Shown here: positions 7,479 to 15,484 of the stretch, one piece after another
How positions within the stretch are numbered: the stretch's first letter is position 1
Layout of the letters: every line of letters starts with the position of its first letter
DNA from: Sulfurospirillum sp.
GTDB lineage: Bacteria; Campylobacterota; Campylobacteria; Campylobacterales; QNZT01
Length of the DNA stretch: 16,098 nt
Direction: 5' to 3'
NCBI GenBank assembly: GCA_003978455.1
Contig: QNZT01000018.1
Span: 1-16,098 of the forward strand
Program-made: the position numbers and the translations under genes
The notes under the pieces: generated by a model
What the model was told of the DNA's origin: nothing
Seen by the model: the letters and a program-made list of their open reading frames with translations, nothing else
The model's database searches: none

Positions 7479-7739
7479 CTAATTTAAATTGATATGATAG
7501 ACTGTTCGCGGGTATGTAAAAAGATTTTGTTTCTGATGCAGGTGCATTCTGTATATCCAGCTCTGCGTATCGTTCACTTCATGAAGCACAGCTTGCAGAT
7601 CTGAAGGAACCGGGACACGATCATCCGAAAGTGTCCCGACAATACCGGGTGAAACCATACGATACAATCCGAATACCAGCAGCACCACCACTATCGTCAG
7701 AAACGCAAAGAGTGCATAAAGATATCCGGTTTTTTGCAT
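7479..7739 (-). CDS. Small membrane-anchored hypothetical protein between rpsA and serA
   Basis: I do not recognise a family with a known function. The 86-residue protein has one hydrophobic N-terminal segment (about 7-27, LFAFLTIVVVLLVFGLY), then a hydrophilic part of about 58 residues that probably faces the periplasm. The segment has no obvious cleavage site, so it is more likely an anchor than a signal peptide. The ATG lies three bases after the rpsA stop, and the gene's TAG stop is nine bases before serA, so it is translated within the operon. Its ribosome-binding site is weak, so coupling to rpsA is likely. Campylobacter jejuni, as I recall, has a small predicted periplasmic protein gene at the same place, which supports this as a real, conserved gene. 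Confidence 0.75.
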   Translation of the reverse strand: MQKTGYLYALFAFLTIVVVLLVFGLYRMVSPGIVGTLSDDRVPVPSDLQAVLHEVNDTQSWIYRMHLHQKQNLFTYPRTVYHINLN

Positions 7740-7742
7740 CGG

Positions 7743-9440
7743 TTACTTCAACTGGTCTTTAAGGACATCTCCAAGTGTGGTTTTTGTGTCGTCGTTATAC
7801 GCGTTGAGCGCCTCTTTCTCTTTGATTCTCGCCACTTTTCTCGCTGAGAGTCTGATACGGTTTTTATCTGTATCGATGAAAGAGATCGCTGCTTCGATCT
7901 CATCACCGATTTGCAGATCTTCCGCTTTTTTCTCACCGAGATCTTCATGACGAATCAGGGCATCCACACCCTCTTCAAGTTCTACAAATACACCGAAATC
8001 TTTGATATCTCTTACTTTCGCATTTACAATATCGTTCGCTTTGTGGGTTTTTGCAAATTTATCGATCGGACTCTCTTCAAGTTCTTTCTTGCTGAGTGAA
8101 ATCTTCTCATTGTCATGGTCGATTCTGACGATCTTCACTTCGACATCGTCACCCACTTTCAGTACATCTCTGGCTTTGACGCTTCTGTCCCAGGAGACAT
8201 CTTCGTTATGGAGCAAACCTTCAACCCCGCCGATTTTCACAAATGCACCGAAATCCGTAATCGTCGTCACTTTACCGGTAACGACATCGCCGGTTTTATG
8301 GCTCTTTTTAAATTCGTCGAACGGTTTTGGCAGGATATTTTTCAGTGATACACGCAGTTTCTGCTTCTCGAAATCCATCTCTACGATCTCGACATCGATC
8401 TCTTCACCCACTTCGAGGTAATCTTTCGGATGTTTGATATTTTTATCCCATGAGATCTCGGAAACATGCAGGAACCCTTCCACGTCATTTCCAAGATCGA
8501 CAAATACACCGTACGGTTCGATATTGCTCACCTGTACTTTGACCGCATCGCCCACTTCGAGCTGCTCTGCCAGATCGTCCCACGGATTTGGTGTCGCCGC
8601 TTTGATAGAGAGTGACAAGTGTCGCTTCGCTTCATCATAACCGATCGCTTTGACAGGTACTACTTCACCCTCTTCGTAGAGTTTGGAAGGGTTTACGGGT
8701 CCCTTGTAACTGATCTCGCTGTAGTGTACCAGACCGTCCACACCGCCGACATCGACAAACATACCGTAACTGGTGATTTTCTTGATCACACCCTCGACCG
8801 GTTCATCATTTGCAAGCAGTTTCTCGATGATCTCTTTTTTATTGGCGCGATCCGCTTCGATCAGTACCTTACGTGAACCGACGATAGAGTTATTCTCTTT
8901 ATCTACTTTCAGAACCTGAAGTTTCACTTTCTTGCCGATGGTGGACTTTGTATCTTTCAGGTATGCCTGAGATTTCGGTAAAAAGACCTCTACGCCTTCG
9001 TCTGTTTCGACGATAAACCCGCCTTTGTTTTTACCGATCACTTTACCCTCAAGGATGACAGGTTCACCCTCTTCGTCGTAGTTTTTGACAAACTCTTCGA
9101 CTTTCTTCATACGAAGCGCTTTTTTGTAGGAGAGACCCGGTCTCTCGTTTCTGTAGCCTGTGATCATGACAGTGATCTTGTCACCGACATTGAACAACAG
9201 ATTTCCATCTTCGTCTACGATTTCATCACGTCTGAGGATACCCTCCTGCTTCTTGCCCACATCTACCAAAACGCTATTCTCTTCAGGTTTATCAGCAACA
9301 ATAACACCCTCTACGACATTTCCGCCTTTTTCCTCTTTGATAGAAGCTTCAAACATGGAAGCAAAATCATCTTCATCACCTAAATCCATCGCCTCGATGG
9401 CACTTTTGCTATGGGCTTTCATGCCCGCCTCGTTTAACAT
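7743..9440 (-). CDS. rpsA: 30S ribosomal protein S1
   Basis: S1 binds mRNA on the small ribosomal subunit and helps position it for initiation. Six S1 (OB-fold) repeats can be traced at about 43-110, 127-192, 213-280, 297-367, 384-452 and 470-535. Repeats 3 to 6 show the classic pattern, for example YGMFVDVGGVDGLVHYSEIS and FGAFVKIGGVEGLLHNEDVS; repeats 1 and 2 are more divergent, as usual for the ribosome-binding end. At 565 residues it has the six-repeat length of proteobacterial S1. The ATG at 9440 is preferred to the GTG just upstream because AAGGA lies five bases before it. The gene sits 39 bases after ispH, the largest gap in the operon, so an extra promoter could exist there or inside ispH, though I see no clear one. 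Confidence 0.96.
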   Translation of the reverse strand: MLNEAGMKAHSKSAIEAMDLGDEDDFASMFEASIKEEKGGNVVEGVIVADKPEENSVLVDVGKKQEGILRRDEIVDEDGNLLFNVGDKITVMITGYRNERPGLSYKKALRMKKVEEFVKNYDEEGEPVILEGKVIGKNKGGFIVETDEGVEVFLPKSQAYLKDTKSTIGKKVKLQVLKVDKENNSIVGSRKVLIEADRANKKEIIEKLLANDEPVEGVIKKITSYGMFVDVGGVDGLVHYSEISYKGPVNPSKLYEEGEVVPVKAIGYDEAKRHLSLSIKAATPNPWDDLAEQLEVGDAVKVQVSNIEPYGVFVDLGNDVEGFLHVSEISWDKNIKHPKDYLEVGEEIDVEIVEMDFEKQKLRVSLKNILPKPFDEFKKSHKTGDVVTGKVTTITDFGAFVKIGGVEGLLHNEDVSWDRSVKARDVLKVGDDVEVKIVRIDHDNEKISLSKKELEESPIDKFAKTHKANDIVNAKVRDIKDFGVFVELEEGVDALIRHEDLGEKKAEDLQIGDEIEAAISFIDTDKNRIRLSARKVARIKEKEALNAYNDDTKTTLGDVLKDQLK

Positions 9441-9445
9441 CACAA

Positions 9446-9450
9446 TCCTT
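9446..9450 (-). promoter_or_regulatory. Ribosome-binding site of rpsA
   Basis: AAGGA on the minus strand lies five bases before the ATG at 9440 and only two before an in-frame GTG at 9443. The spacing favours the ATG. Confidence 0.6.
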
Positions 9451-9479
9451 TTACACTATGGTTTTTAAAATTTGAGCCA

Positions 9480-10310
9480 TTATACAGAAAACTTTCTTAT
9501 TTTTTCTATGACATTTTGGATAATCCAATCCGGTGTCGATGCACCCGCTGTCACACCGCAAAGCTTTTTCCCTGCGAACCATGACGCCTCAAGCTCTTCG
9601 GGCACCTCGATATGATAGCTGTCGGGGCAGTTGTTCTGCACGATACTGAAGAGCTGCTTCGTGTTGGAAGAGTTTTTACCCCCGATGACGATCATCACAT
9701 CCGCCTCTTTACTCAGTTTGTCCGCCGCTTCCTGATTTTCAAATGTCGCATTGCATATCGTGTTGAAAACGCGCACCTCTTTGACACGCTCCACCAGATA
9801 ATCCACCACTTTCATGAACTCTTTCACTTTTCGGGTCGTCTGTGCGACCACTGCCACCTTCGGTCCGAGATAGAGATCTTCCAGTTCAGAGGTGCTCAGC
9901 ACCACGATCGGCTTGTTGACCGCGTAACTCTTCACCCCTTTCACTTCCGGATGCTTCTCATCCCCGAAGATGATCACTTTGTACCCCGCCTGACTCATCT
10001 CCTCGACAATCTCCTGCGGTTTGGTCACAAAGGGACACGTTGCATCGATGATCTCTTTGCCGCTCTTTTTGAGTTCCCTGAGCTCCTCTTTGACGATGCC
10101 GTGCGTACGGATGATCACCCGGTTTGTACCATCAAGCTCATCCATCTCATGCGCTGTGGTGACATTGAAATTGTCCTGCAAACGGTTGATCTCTTCCGTG
10201 TTGTGGATCAGCGGACCGTAGGTATAGGCGTCTCTCGACTCCTCCGCGATCTCGATCGCACGCTTGACACCGAAACAGAACCCGTAGTTCTCCGCCAGTC
10301 TAATCTCCAT
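9480..10310 (-). CDS. ispH: 4-hydroxy-3-methylbut-2-enyl diphosphate reductase (IspH/LytB)
   Basis: This iron-sulfur enzyme makes IPP and DMAPP from HMBPP in the last step of the MEP isoprenoid pathway. The 276 residues carry the three cluster cysteines at Cys12 (YGFCFGV), Cys92 (DATCPFV) and Cys186 (NTICNAT). Substrate-binding residues are visible as His36, His70 (RTHG), His120-Glu122 (KHPEV), the AQTT threonines (157-158), SSNT (214-217) and Ser258 (GAST). All expected active-site residues are present, so the enzyme should be active. An upstream GTG (10322) is in frame, but ATG at 10310 gives the normal N-terminus MEIRLAENYGFCFGV and has GAGG six bases before it. The gene overlaps the end of aroA by 11 bases, which suggests coupled translation. 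Confidence 0.96.
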   Translation of the reverse strand: MEIRLAENYGFCFGVKRAIEIAEESRDAYTYGPLIHNTEEINRLQDNFNVTTAHEMDELDGTNRVIIRTHGIVKEELRELKKSGKEIIDATCPFVTKPQEIVEEMSQAGYKVIIFGDEKHPEVKGVKSYAVNKPIVVLSTSELEDLYLGPKVAVVAQTTRKVKEFMKVVDYLVERVKEVRVFNTICNATFENQEAADKLSKEADVMIVIGGKNSSNTKQLFSIVQNNCPDSYHIEVPEELEASWFAGKKLCGVTAGASTPDWIIQNVIEKIRKFSV

Positions 10311-11589
10311 ACTGCACCTCACTTAACTTTGATAGTAACGCTGTAAAATTGGGAAACGATGTCATGATACAGTCGGTATCTTCGATCGCCATCCCGCAGA
10401 CAAGTCCCGCAACCGCAAAACTCATTGCGACACGGTGGTCGCCGTGTGAATCGATCGTCGCCGCGTGCATCTTTCCGCCGGTGATCGCATAGCCATCTTC
10501 GAACTCTTCCACCTCCACACCGCACAGACGCAGGTTCTCCACTACACTGCTGATGCGGTCACTCTCTTTGACACGCAGCTCTTTCGCATTTTGGACGACA
10601 CTTTTACCCTCAGCCAGCGCCATCGCGATACTGAGTGCAGGGAGCTCGTCTATCAGCCAGGCGATATTTTCATGTACCGTGACTCCATGCAGCGGTGCGT
10701 ACGCTACCACGATATCCCCGATAGGCTCATACTTCTCTTCATGAAGTACAAATTCGATCTTCGCCCCCATCTTTTGCAGCACTTTATAGGCTTCGATACG
10801 GGTATCGTTGAGCGAAAGATTTTTCAGCACCACCCTGCTTCCCGGAACGATCGCCGCCGCCACCGCAAAGAAAAAACCGCTCGAAGGATCCGCAGGAACG
10901 GTGATATCCAGCGGTTCGAGAGGCGCGGTCACGGGGTGGATCTCTATCGCACCGTCACGCTCTTTTATCTGCGCCCCCATCCCGCGAAGCATACGCTCAC
11001 TGTGGTCTCGGCTCAGGTGCGGTTCACGGTAGAGAGAGGGCTCCGTGGCATTGAGTGCGGCAAGGATCATCGCGCTTTTGACTTGCGCCGAAGCAATCGG
11101 TGACTCGTAGACATACCCTTTCAGCGCTTCCGCACCGCGCACCGAAATCGGCGCCAGATTGCCGTTTTCCCTGCCGTCGATATCCGCACCGATACGCCTG
11201 AGCGGATCAGCCACACGGCGCATCGGACGCGACGCGAGATATTTGTCGCCGAACAACACGTAAAAACCGGGGCGGGAAGCCAGAAATCCCATAAAGAGAC
11301 GGATCGCCGTACCCGAGTTTCCGCAGTCCAGTATCTCCGCAGGCTCACTCAGCGATGCGGGAGGGGTGATCTTCATGAAGTCCGCTTCCTCCTCCACCAC
11401 GGCACCCAGTTTTTTGACGATCTCCAGCGTATTGCGCGTATCTTCCGCATCGAGATAGTTTCGTACGGTGGAGGGTTTGTCACTCAGCAGCGAAAAGATC
11501 GCACAGCGGTGGGAGATCGACTTGTCCGGTGCGATCGTATCGATCTGCTGATCGAATGCTTTCGCCGGTTTTACCCTCAAACTGCTCAT
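10300..11589 (-). CDS. aroA: 3-phosphoshikimate 1-carboxyvinyltransferase (EPSP synthase)
   Basis: This enzyme joins shikimate-3-phosphate and PEP to give EPSP, the sixth step of the shikimate pathway to chorismate. It has 429 residues, normal for the family. Key motifs are DKSISHR (22-28, with the phosphate-binding Lys), GNSGTAIR (90-97), RPMRRVADPLRRIGA (121-135), SAQVKSA (167-173), Asp314-Glu315 (IDELP), RVKESDRI (339-346) and GDHRVAMSFAVAG (383-395). The GNSGTAIR and RPMRR forms resemble the Bacillus-like class II enzymes more than the E. coli type; reduced glyphosate sensitivity would be an inference only. The ATG overlaps the pheT stop as ATGA. Placing aromatic amino acid synthesis beside phenylalanyl-tRNA synthetase is a logical pairing, and ispH follows within the same transcript. 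Confidence 0.96.
   Translation of the reverse strand: MSSLRVKPAKAFDQQIDTIAPDKSISHRCAIFSLLSDKPSTVRNYLDAEDTRNTLEIVKKLGAVVEEEADFMKITPPASLSEPAEILDCGNSGTAIRLFMGFLASRPGFYVLFGDKYLASRPMRRVADPLRRIGADIDGRENGNLAPISVRGAEALKGYVYESPIASAQVKSAMILAALNATEPSLYREPHLSRDHSERMLRGMGAQIKERDGAIEIHPVTAPLEPLDITVPADPSSGFFFAVAAAIVPGSRVVLKNLSLNDTRIEAYKVLQKMGAKIEFVLHEEKYEPIGDIVVAYAPLHGVTVHENIAWLIDELPALSIAMALAEGKSVVQNAKELRVKESDRISSVVENLRLCGVEVEEFEDGYAITGGKMHAATIDSHGDHRVAMSFAVAGLVCGMAIEDTDCIMTSFPNFTALLSKLSEVQYGD
10315..10320 (-). promoter_or_regulatory. Ribosome-binding site of ispH, inside the aroA coding end
   Basis: GAGGTG on the minus strand, with its GAGG core six bases before the ATG at 10310, lies within the last codons of aroA. 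It favours this start over the upstream GTG at 10322, which would begin before the site. Confidence 0.6.
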
Positions 11590-13910
11590 CGCATCACGAT
11601 CCCGAAATGCTCTTTGAGCAGAGAGAGCACCTGGTCCATCACCGCGCTGATCTCCTCTTCTGTCAGCGTCTTTTCGTCGGACTGTATCTCAAAACGCACC
11701 GTCAGGCTCGCTCTATCTCCCAGATCGTCGCTCTCATAGAGATCGATCGGGTAAAAACTACGGATCTCTTTCGCCAGCAGCGGTGTCAGTTTTTCACGGA
11801 TCTCGTCAAATGTCACCGCCTTGGGCACCATCAGGGAGAGGTCACGTGTCAATGCCGGAAATCTCGTATAACTTCTTGCGATCACCGTTTCATGAGGCAG
11901 ACCCGCAAAGTCCACTTCGCACAGATAGGTACGCGGCAGATCAAACGCTTTTTCGGCAGTGGCATGAACTCTGGCGATATAACCGATATCCTGACCATTC
12001 ATGATAACCCGCGCGTGCTCATACGGGCTGAAGAGTGCAGACTCTTCTGGTGCCTTTTTCAGGGAAAACTCGCCCAGCACCGCCGACAGTTTGTCCGCAA
12101 AGTCAAAGAAGGTGATCTCTTCGGGCTTCCCGTGGTTTTGCAATGCGGCATCTTCTCTGTTGCCGCTGAAGACAAATGCCATCTTTTCGCTCTCACGACG
12201 CTTCGCATCCACCACACGCCCCAGCTCAAAGAGCGCGACACTCTTTCTGCCGTTTTTCAAGTTGTTCGATGCCGACTCCAGCAGATGCAGTACCAGCGTC
12301 GTACGCAGGGTATTAAGCTCCGCGGAGATGGGATTGGTCAGATCCAGCGCTTCGTCGAGCATCTCCAGTCCATACTCCTCCAGCAGCTTTTTATTGTCGA
12401 AAAAGTAGTGCACCGACTCGAAGAAGCCGGCACCCGCTGCTTTGGTGCGGTATTTTGTACGTTTTTTGTAGAGATCGTAGGTCTCATTTAAGCGGCGCTT
12501 CTCCACGATCTCCAGCGGTTTGGAGACGATATTGTCGATACCGATAAACCGGACGATCTCTTCGATGATATCCTGCTCATGAGAGATATCTGTACGAAAA
12601 TCGGGTACTTCGACGATCAAGCCATCTTCCAGCCTTTTACATGAGATGTCCAGTCGATTGAGTATCTCCATCACCTCATCAAGATCAACTTTTTGTCCGA
12701 TAAAGTTTTCGATGAATGCATGGCTGATCTCCACTACTTTCGGTTCACGCGGCGCAAAGTACTGCTCTTCACTGCTGTAAATCCGCGCATCACACCCCTT
12801 TTCGATACGATCACAAAGAAAATCAAGTCCCAGATAGAGATCGGTTTCACTCCCTCTGGAAGTGTTGTAAAAGAGATCATCCACTTTCGGATTGTGCTCC
12901 ATCTTCTGTGCCGAGACGAGATCTGGATCAATATAACTCGCCTCCAGGATCAGATGGCGCCCTTTAGGCTCTGCAAGTCTACTCTCCTGGTTGAGACCGA
13001 TCTGAGAGAGCACTTTATCACCGCAATAGAGCGTATCGATACCGTTGGCATCTTTTTGCAGTGTCAGTACCACTTTACCCTCGTCATTGTAGAGCTGGTC
13101 AAAGTCATACAGACGCAAAATCACACCCGTCGAATGGATCGCATATGTCAATTCCTGATGCAGCGGGCGCGGCGTGTACTTCTGAGCACACGCAATCCGA
13201 AAAGCATCCAGCAGGCGCTCTTTGCAGGGGATATACTCGGCAAAACGGTAAACGACACTCGCATCCGCTTCCCCTTTCACCTCCAGACTCAGCATACGGG
13301 CAACACCGCGTCTGTCTTCGTTATGGCTGCATGCACACCCCCTTACCTCTCTGCCGTACGCCGCAGCCAGATCGCGCGCTACACCGCGGATACTCAGACA
13401 GTCCCCGCGGTTTGCCGTCAGTTCGATGTCGATCACATCGTCGTTCAAGAGCGGATAGGTACGTAGCTCCCTGCCAAGCTCCAGCGCCCCGATACTCTCA
13501 TCGAGCACCATGATCCCCTCGTTCATCTCCGGCAGACCGATCTCGTTTGAACCGCAGATCATACCGTTGGACTCAACACCTCTGAGTTTCGCCTTTTTGA
13601 TCACAAACCCGTTGCCCAGATCCGCGCCGATCGTCGCGACCGCCACCATCTGACCAGCCGCAACATTTTTCGCACCGCAAACGATCTGCGTCGTCTCGCT
13701 GCCCAGATCGACCTGACAGATGTTGAGCTTGTCCGCATCGGGATGCTTCTCACACGAGAGCACCTTACCCACGACCACTTTTTCGGGAATCCTCAGCTTC
13801 TCGACAGAGTCCACCTCCAGCCCGATACTGTTGAACGTCTCACACAGCGCTTCGGTACTCTTGTCCGATATATCTATCCACTCTTGTAACCAATTTTTCG
13901 TCACTATCAT
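11586..13910 (-). CDS. pheT: Phenylalanine-tRNA ligase beta subunit
   Basis: This is the beta chain of the alpha2-beta2 enzyme that charges tRNA-Phe. In order, the 774 residues show an N-terminal B1 part, a tRNA-binding OB domain (about 40-150: VVVGKVLSCEKHPDADKL, then KLRGVESNGMICG), ELTANRGDCLSIRGVARDLA (163-182), a B3/B4 region (about 215-370), a B5 domain (about 390-465), a catalytic-like core (about 475-665; NPISAELNTLRTTL) and a C-terminal anticodon-binding fold (about 680-774; FPALTRDLSL). The B3/B4 editing region is odd: the usual GRPINN...GQPLHAFD and AGVMGG motifs are absent, and the position of the editing His appears to be Arg266. As I recall, Campylobacter PheT is similar here. 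The gene overlaps both neighbours by ATGA, pheS before and aroA after. Confidence 0.95.
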   Translation of the reverse strand: MIVTKNWLQEWIDISDKSTEALCETFNSIGLEVDSVEKLRIPEKVVVGKVLSCEKHPDADKLNICQVDLGSETTQIVCGAKNVAAGQMVAVATIGADLGNGFVIKKAKLRGVESNGMICGSNEIGLPEMNEGIMVLDESIGALELGRELRTYPLLNDDVIDIELTANRGDCLSIRGVARDLAAAYGREVRGCACSHNEDRRGVARMLSLEVKGEADASVVYRFAEYIPCKERLLDAFRIACAQKYTPRPLHQELTYAIHSTGVILRLYDFDQLYNDEGKVVLTLQKDANGIDTLYCGDKVLSQIGLNQESRLAEPKGRHLILEASYIDPDLVSAQKMEHNPKVDDLFYNTSRGSETDLYLGLDFLCDRIEKGCDARIYSSEEQYFAPREPKVVEISHAFIENFIGQKVDLDEVMEILNRLDISCKRLEDGLIVEVPDFRTDISHEQDIIEEIVRFIGIDNIVSKPLEIVEKRRLNETYDLYKKRTKYRTKAAGAGFFESVHYFFDNKKLLEEYGLEMLDEALDLTNPISAELNTLRTTLVLHLLESASNNLKNGRKSVALFELGRVVDAKRRESEKMAFVFSGNREDAALQNHGKPEEITFFDFADKLSAVLGEFSLKKAPEESALFSPYEHARVIMNGQDIGYIARVHATAEKAFDLPRTYLCEVDFAGLPHETVIARSYTRFPALTRDLSLMVPKAVTFDEIREKLTPLLAKEIRSFYPIDLYESDDLGDRASLTVRFEIQSDEKTLTEEEISAVMDQVLSLLKEHFGIVMR

Positions 13911-14899
13911 CTAAACTGCTCCAGTAAACGCACATCTCCCTCAAAGAGAGAACGCAGATCTCCTATCTGGTGTATCAGCATCGCGAAACGCTCCACACCC
14001 AGCCCAAAGGCGTAACCGCTGACATCTTCGTAACCGACCGCTTTGAAGACATTTGGATCGACCATCCCCGATCCCAGCACCTCCAGCCATCCGGTTTTGG
14101 AGCAGACACGACACCCCTCCCCTTTGCAGAAGATACAGCTGATATCCACTTCCGTACTCGGCTCCGTAAACGGGAAAAAACTCGGACGAAAACGCACCTT
14201 CACATCTCCGAACATATACTTTAGAAAATCCTCTAAAATCCACTTGAGATTTGCAAAGGAGATCTTGCCCGATGCATCGACCATCAACCCCTCCACCTGA
14301 TGAAACATCGGTGTATGCGTCAGGTCGAAATCACGCCGGAACACACTGCCCGGACTAATCATGCGCACCGGCGGCTTGCTCTTTTGCATCGTACGGATCT
14401 GCACCGGAGAGGTATGGGTACGCAACACCATCCCGTCGTTGAGATAGAAAGTATCCTGCATATCGCGCGCAGGATGGTGTTTGGGGAGATTGAGCGCCTC
14501 GAAGTTGTGAAAGTCATCCTCCACCAGAGGTCCCTCTTCTACCGAAAAGTTGAGCGCCACAAAGTAGTCGATGATCCGGTTCATCGTCTCGACAACCGGA
14601 TGCAATGCACCCGAAACCGGTTTACCGTGGTACATCGACACATCGACACCATCTTTTGCCATCATCTCCTGGATCGCCTCGGCTTCCAGCATCATCTTTT
14701 TGGTATCGAACAACTCTGTCAGCTTCGCCTTGGTGATGTTGAGCTTTTGCGCAAACGCCTTTTTCTCAGCGTTGGGCACCTCTTTCATCTTTGCGAACTC
14801 AGCCGCCAGAACACCCTTTTTACCGAAGATCTCTATACGCACCGTCTCCAGTGTTTTGAGATCACCCGCCTGTTTGATCTTCTCTTCTAAACTTTCCAT
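13907..14899 (-). CDS. pheS: Phenylalanine-tRNA ligase alpha subunit
   Basis: This is the catalytic alpha chain of phenylalanyl-tRNA synthetase and the first gene of the operon. The 330 residues begin with a coiled-coil arm (about 1-80), followed by the class II core: HPVVETMNRIIDYF, motif 2 around SVFRRDFDLTHTPMFHQVEGL (185-205), FTEPSTEVD (244-252) and motif 3 GLGVERFAM (299-307). Between the strands before motif 3 sits CIFCKGEGCRVC, with Cys255, Cys258, Cys263 and Cys266. E. coli PheS lacks this Cys cluster, but other bacteria carry such a CxxC-CxxC loop, which could bind zinc. AGG six bases before the ATG serves as ribosome-binding site. The length and motifs are those of an intact enzyme, and the TGA stop overlaps the pheT start. 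Confidence 0.96.
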   Translation of the reverse strand: MESLEEKIKQAGDLKTLETVRIEIFGKKGVLAAEFAKMKEVPNAEKKAFAQKLNITKAKLTELFDTKKMMLEAEAIQEMMAKDGVDVSMYHGKPVSGALHPVVETMNRIIDYFVALNFSVEEGPLVEDDFHNFEALNLPKHHPARDMQDTFYLNDGMVLRTHTSPVQIRTMQKSKPPVRMISPGSVFRRDFDLTHTPMFHQVEGLMVDASGKISFANLKWILEDFLKYMFGDVKVRFRPSFFPFTEPSTEVDISCIFCKGEGCRVCSKTGWLEVLGSGMVDPNVFKAVGYEDVSGYAFGLGVERFAMLIHQIGDLRSLFEGDVRLLEQFR

Positions 14900-15039
14900 A
14901 AACTGCCTAAAATTTTTTGTTGCATTGTAATGAAAAATGGATTAAGGGAAACTATATTACCATTACACAACTGCGAAAGCGGGGCGTTTTACGGAACCAA
15001 ACCTCCCGCTTCCGATGATCTCAACCAATGGAGTCCTAT
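14900..15039. promoter_or_regulatory. Divergent promoter region between pheS and the HIT gene
   Basis: Both flanking genes start here, so two outward promoters are expected. On the minus strand, TACAAT (14924-14929) sits about 25 bases before the pheS ATG and is the best -10 candidate for the operon. On the plus strand, TATATT (14953-14958) is a -10 candidate for the HIT gene and would give a leader of about 75 bases. Neither has a good -35 box. The HIT leader contains a 7-base-pair inverted repeat, AAGCGGG (14977-14983) with CCCGCTT (15005-15011), of unknown meaning. No riboswitch or Phe-codon attenuator peptide was recognised. Confidence 0.45.
15030..15033 (+). promoter_or_regulatory. Ribosome-binding site of the HIT gene
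   Basis: GGAG lies six bases before the ATG at 15040. It overlaps the first codons of the longer reading (ATG at 15028), so the shorter start, giving MCIFCKIVNGE, is preferred. Confidence 0.65.
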
Positions 15040-15396
15040 ATGTGTATATTTTGTAAAATAGTCAACGGCGAAATGTCCGCCAACAAAATCCATGAAAACG
15101 ATCGATTTCTCGCTTTTCATGACATCTTCCCCAAAGCCCCCGTGCACATCCTCATCATCCCCAAAGAGCACGTCCCCAACTTCCAGTCCGCCACCCCCGA
15201 ACTGATGGCGGAGATGACCCCGTTCATCCAGGAAGTCGCCAAAATCCTCGAACTCGACGAAAACGGCTACCGCCTCATCACCAACAACGGACCCGACGGC
15301 GGACAGGAAGTCCCCCACCTCCACTTCCACATACTCGGCGGCACAAAACTCAAATGGCCGCAGATGGCAGAGGACATAGCGAAAAAAGCGCTGTAA
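15040..15396 (+). CDS. HIT (histidine triad) family protein, HINT-like nucleotide hydrolase
   Basis: HINT-type proteins are small cytoplasmic enzymes that cleave nucleotide phosphoramidates such as AMP-lysine; the physiological substrate is usually unknown. The 118 residues have the normal length. The N-terminus MCIFCKIVNGE carries the Cys-x-x-Cys pair common in the family, AFHDIFPKAPVHILIIPKEH is the conserved middle strand region, and VPHLHFHILGG is the histidine triad with the catalytic His. The gene is the only plus-strand one recognised in the window and diverges from pheS, an arrangement I recall from Campylobacter. Its codons end in C to a striking degree (CCC, CTC, ATC, GTC, GGC), much more than in the minus-strand genes. 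The plus strand appears C-rich across the window, so replication-strand bias is the simplest explanation. Confidence 0.93.
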   Translation: MCIFCKIVNGEMSANKIHENDRFLAFHDIFPKAPVHILIIPKEHVPNFQSATPELMAEMTPFIQEVAKILELDENGYRLITNNGPDGGQEVPHLHFHILGGTKLKWPQMAEDIAKKAL

Positions 15397-15420
15397 AGCT
15401 GTAAAACAATAAAACCGAAA

Positions 15421-15450
15421 CTTCATGAGGACAGAGATGTTCTCATGAAC
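15421..15450. terminator. Convergent intergenic hairpin, probable bidirectional terminator
   Basis: A 12-base-pair stem pairs 15422-15433 with 15438-15449 around a GAGA loop, with one G-T wobble at 15430/15441. In plus-strand RNA the loop is a GNRA tetraloop. The hairpin begins 26 bases after the HIT stop and 35 bases beyond the stop of the convergent hypothetical gene. On the minus strand it is followed by GTTTCGGTTTTATTGTTTT, a reasonable T-rich tail; on the plus strand there is no T-run. A second small inverted repeat, GAAGT-GGAG-ACTTC, lies at about 15473-15486. Confidence 0.6.
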
Positions 15451-15484
15451 AAACAGTTTCAGCCAAACTCCCGAAGTGGAGACT

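Noticed and set aside
9441..9479. A separate rpsA promoter in the ispH-rpsA gap
   Set aside because: The 39-base gap is AT-rich but shows no convincing -10/-35 pair, so it was not called.
11529..12491. A 320-codon plus-strand open frame opposite pheT
   Set aside because: It is antisense to an intact pheT, has a Cys/His/Arg/Gln-rich composition typical of shadow frames, and has no convincing ribosome-binding site.
14900..15039. Phe-dependent attenuator leader before pheS
   Set aside because: The space between the likely promoter and the pheS start is only about 18 bases, with no Phe-rich leader peptide and no terminator/antiterminator pair.
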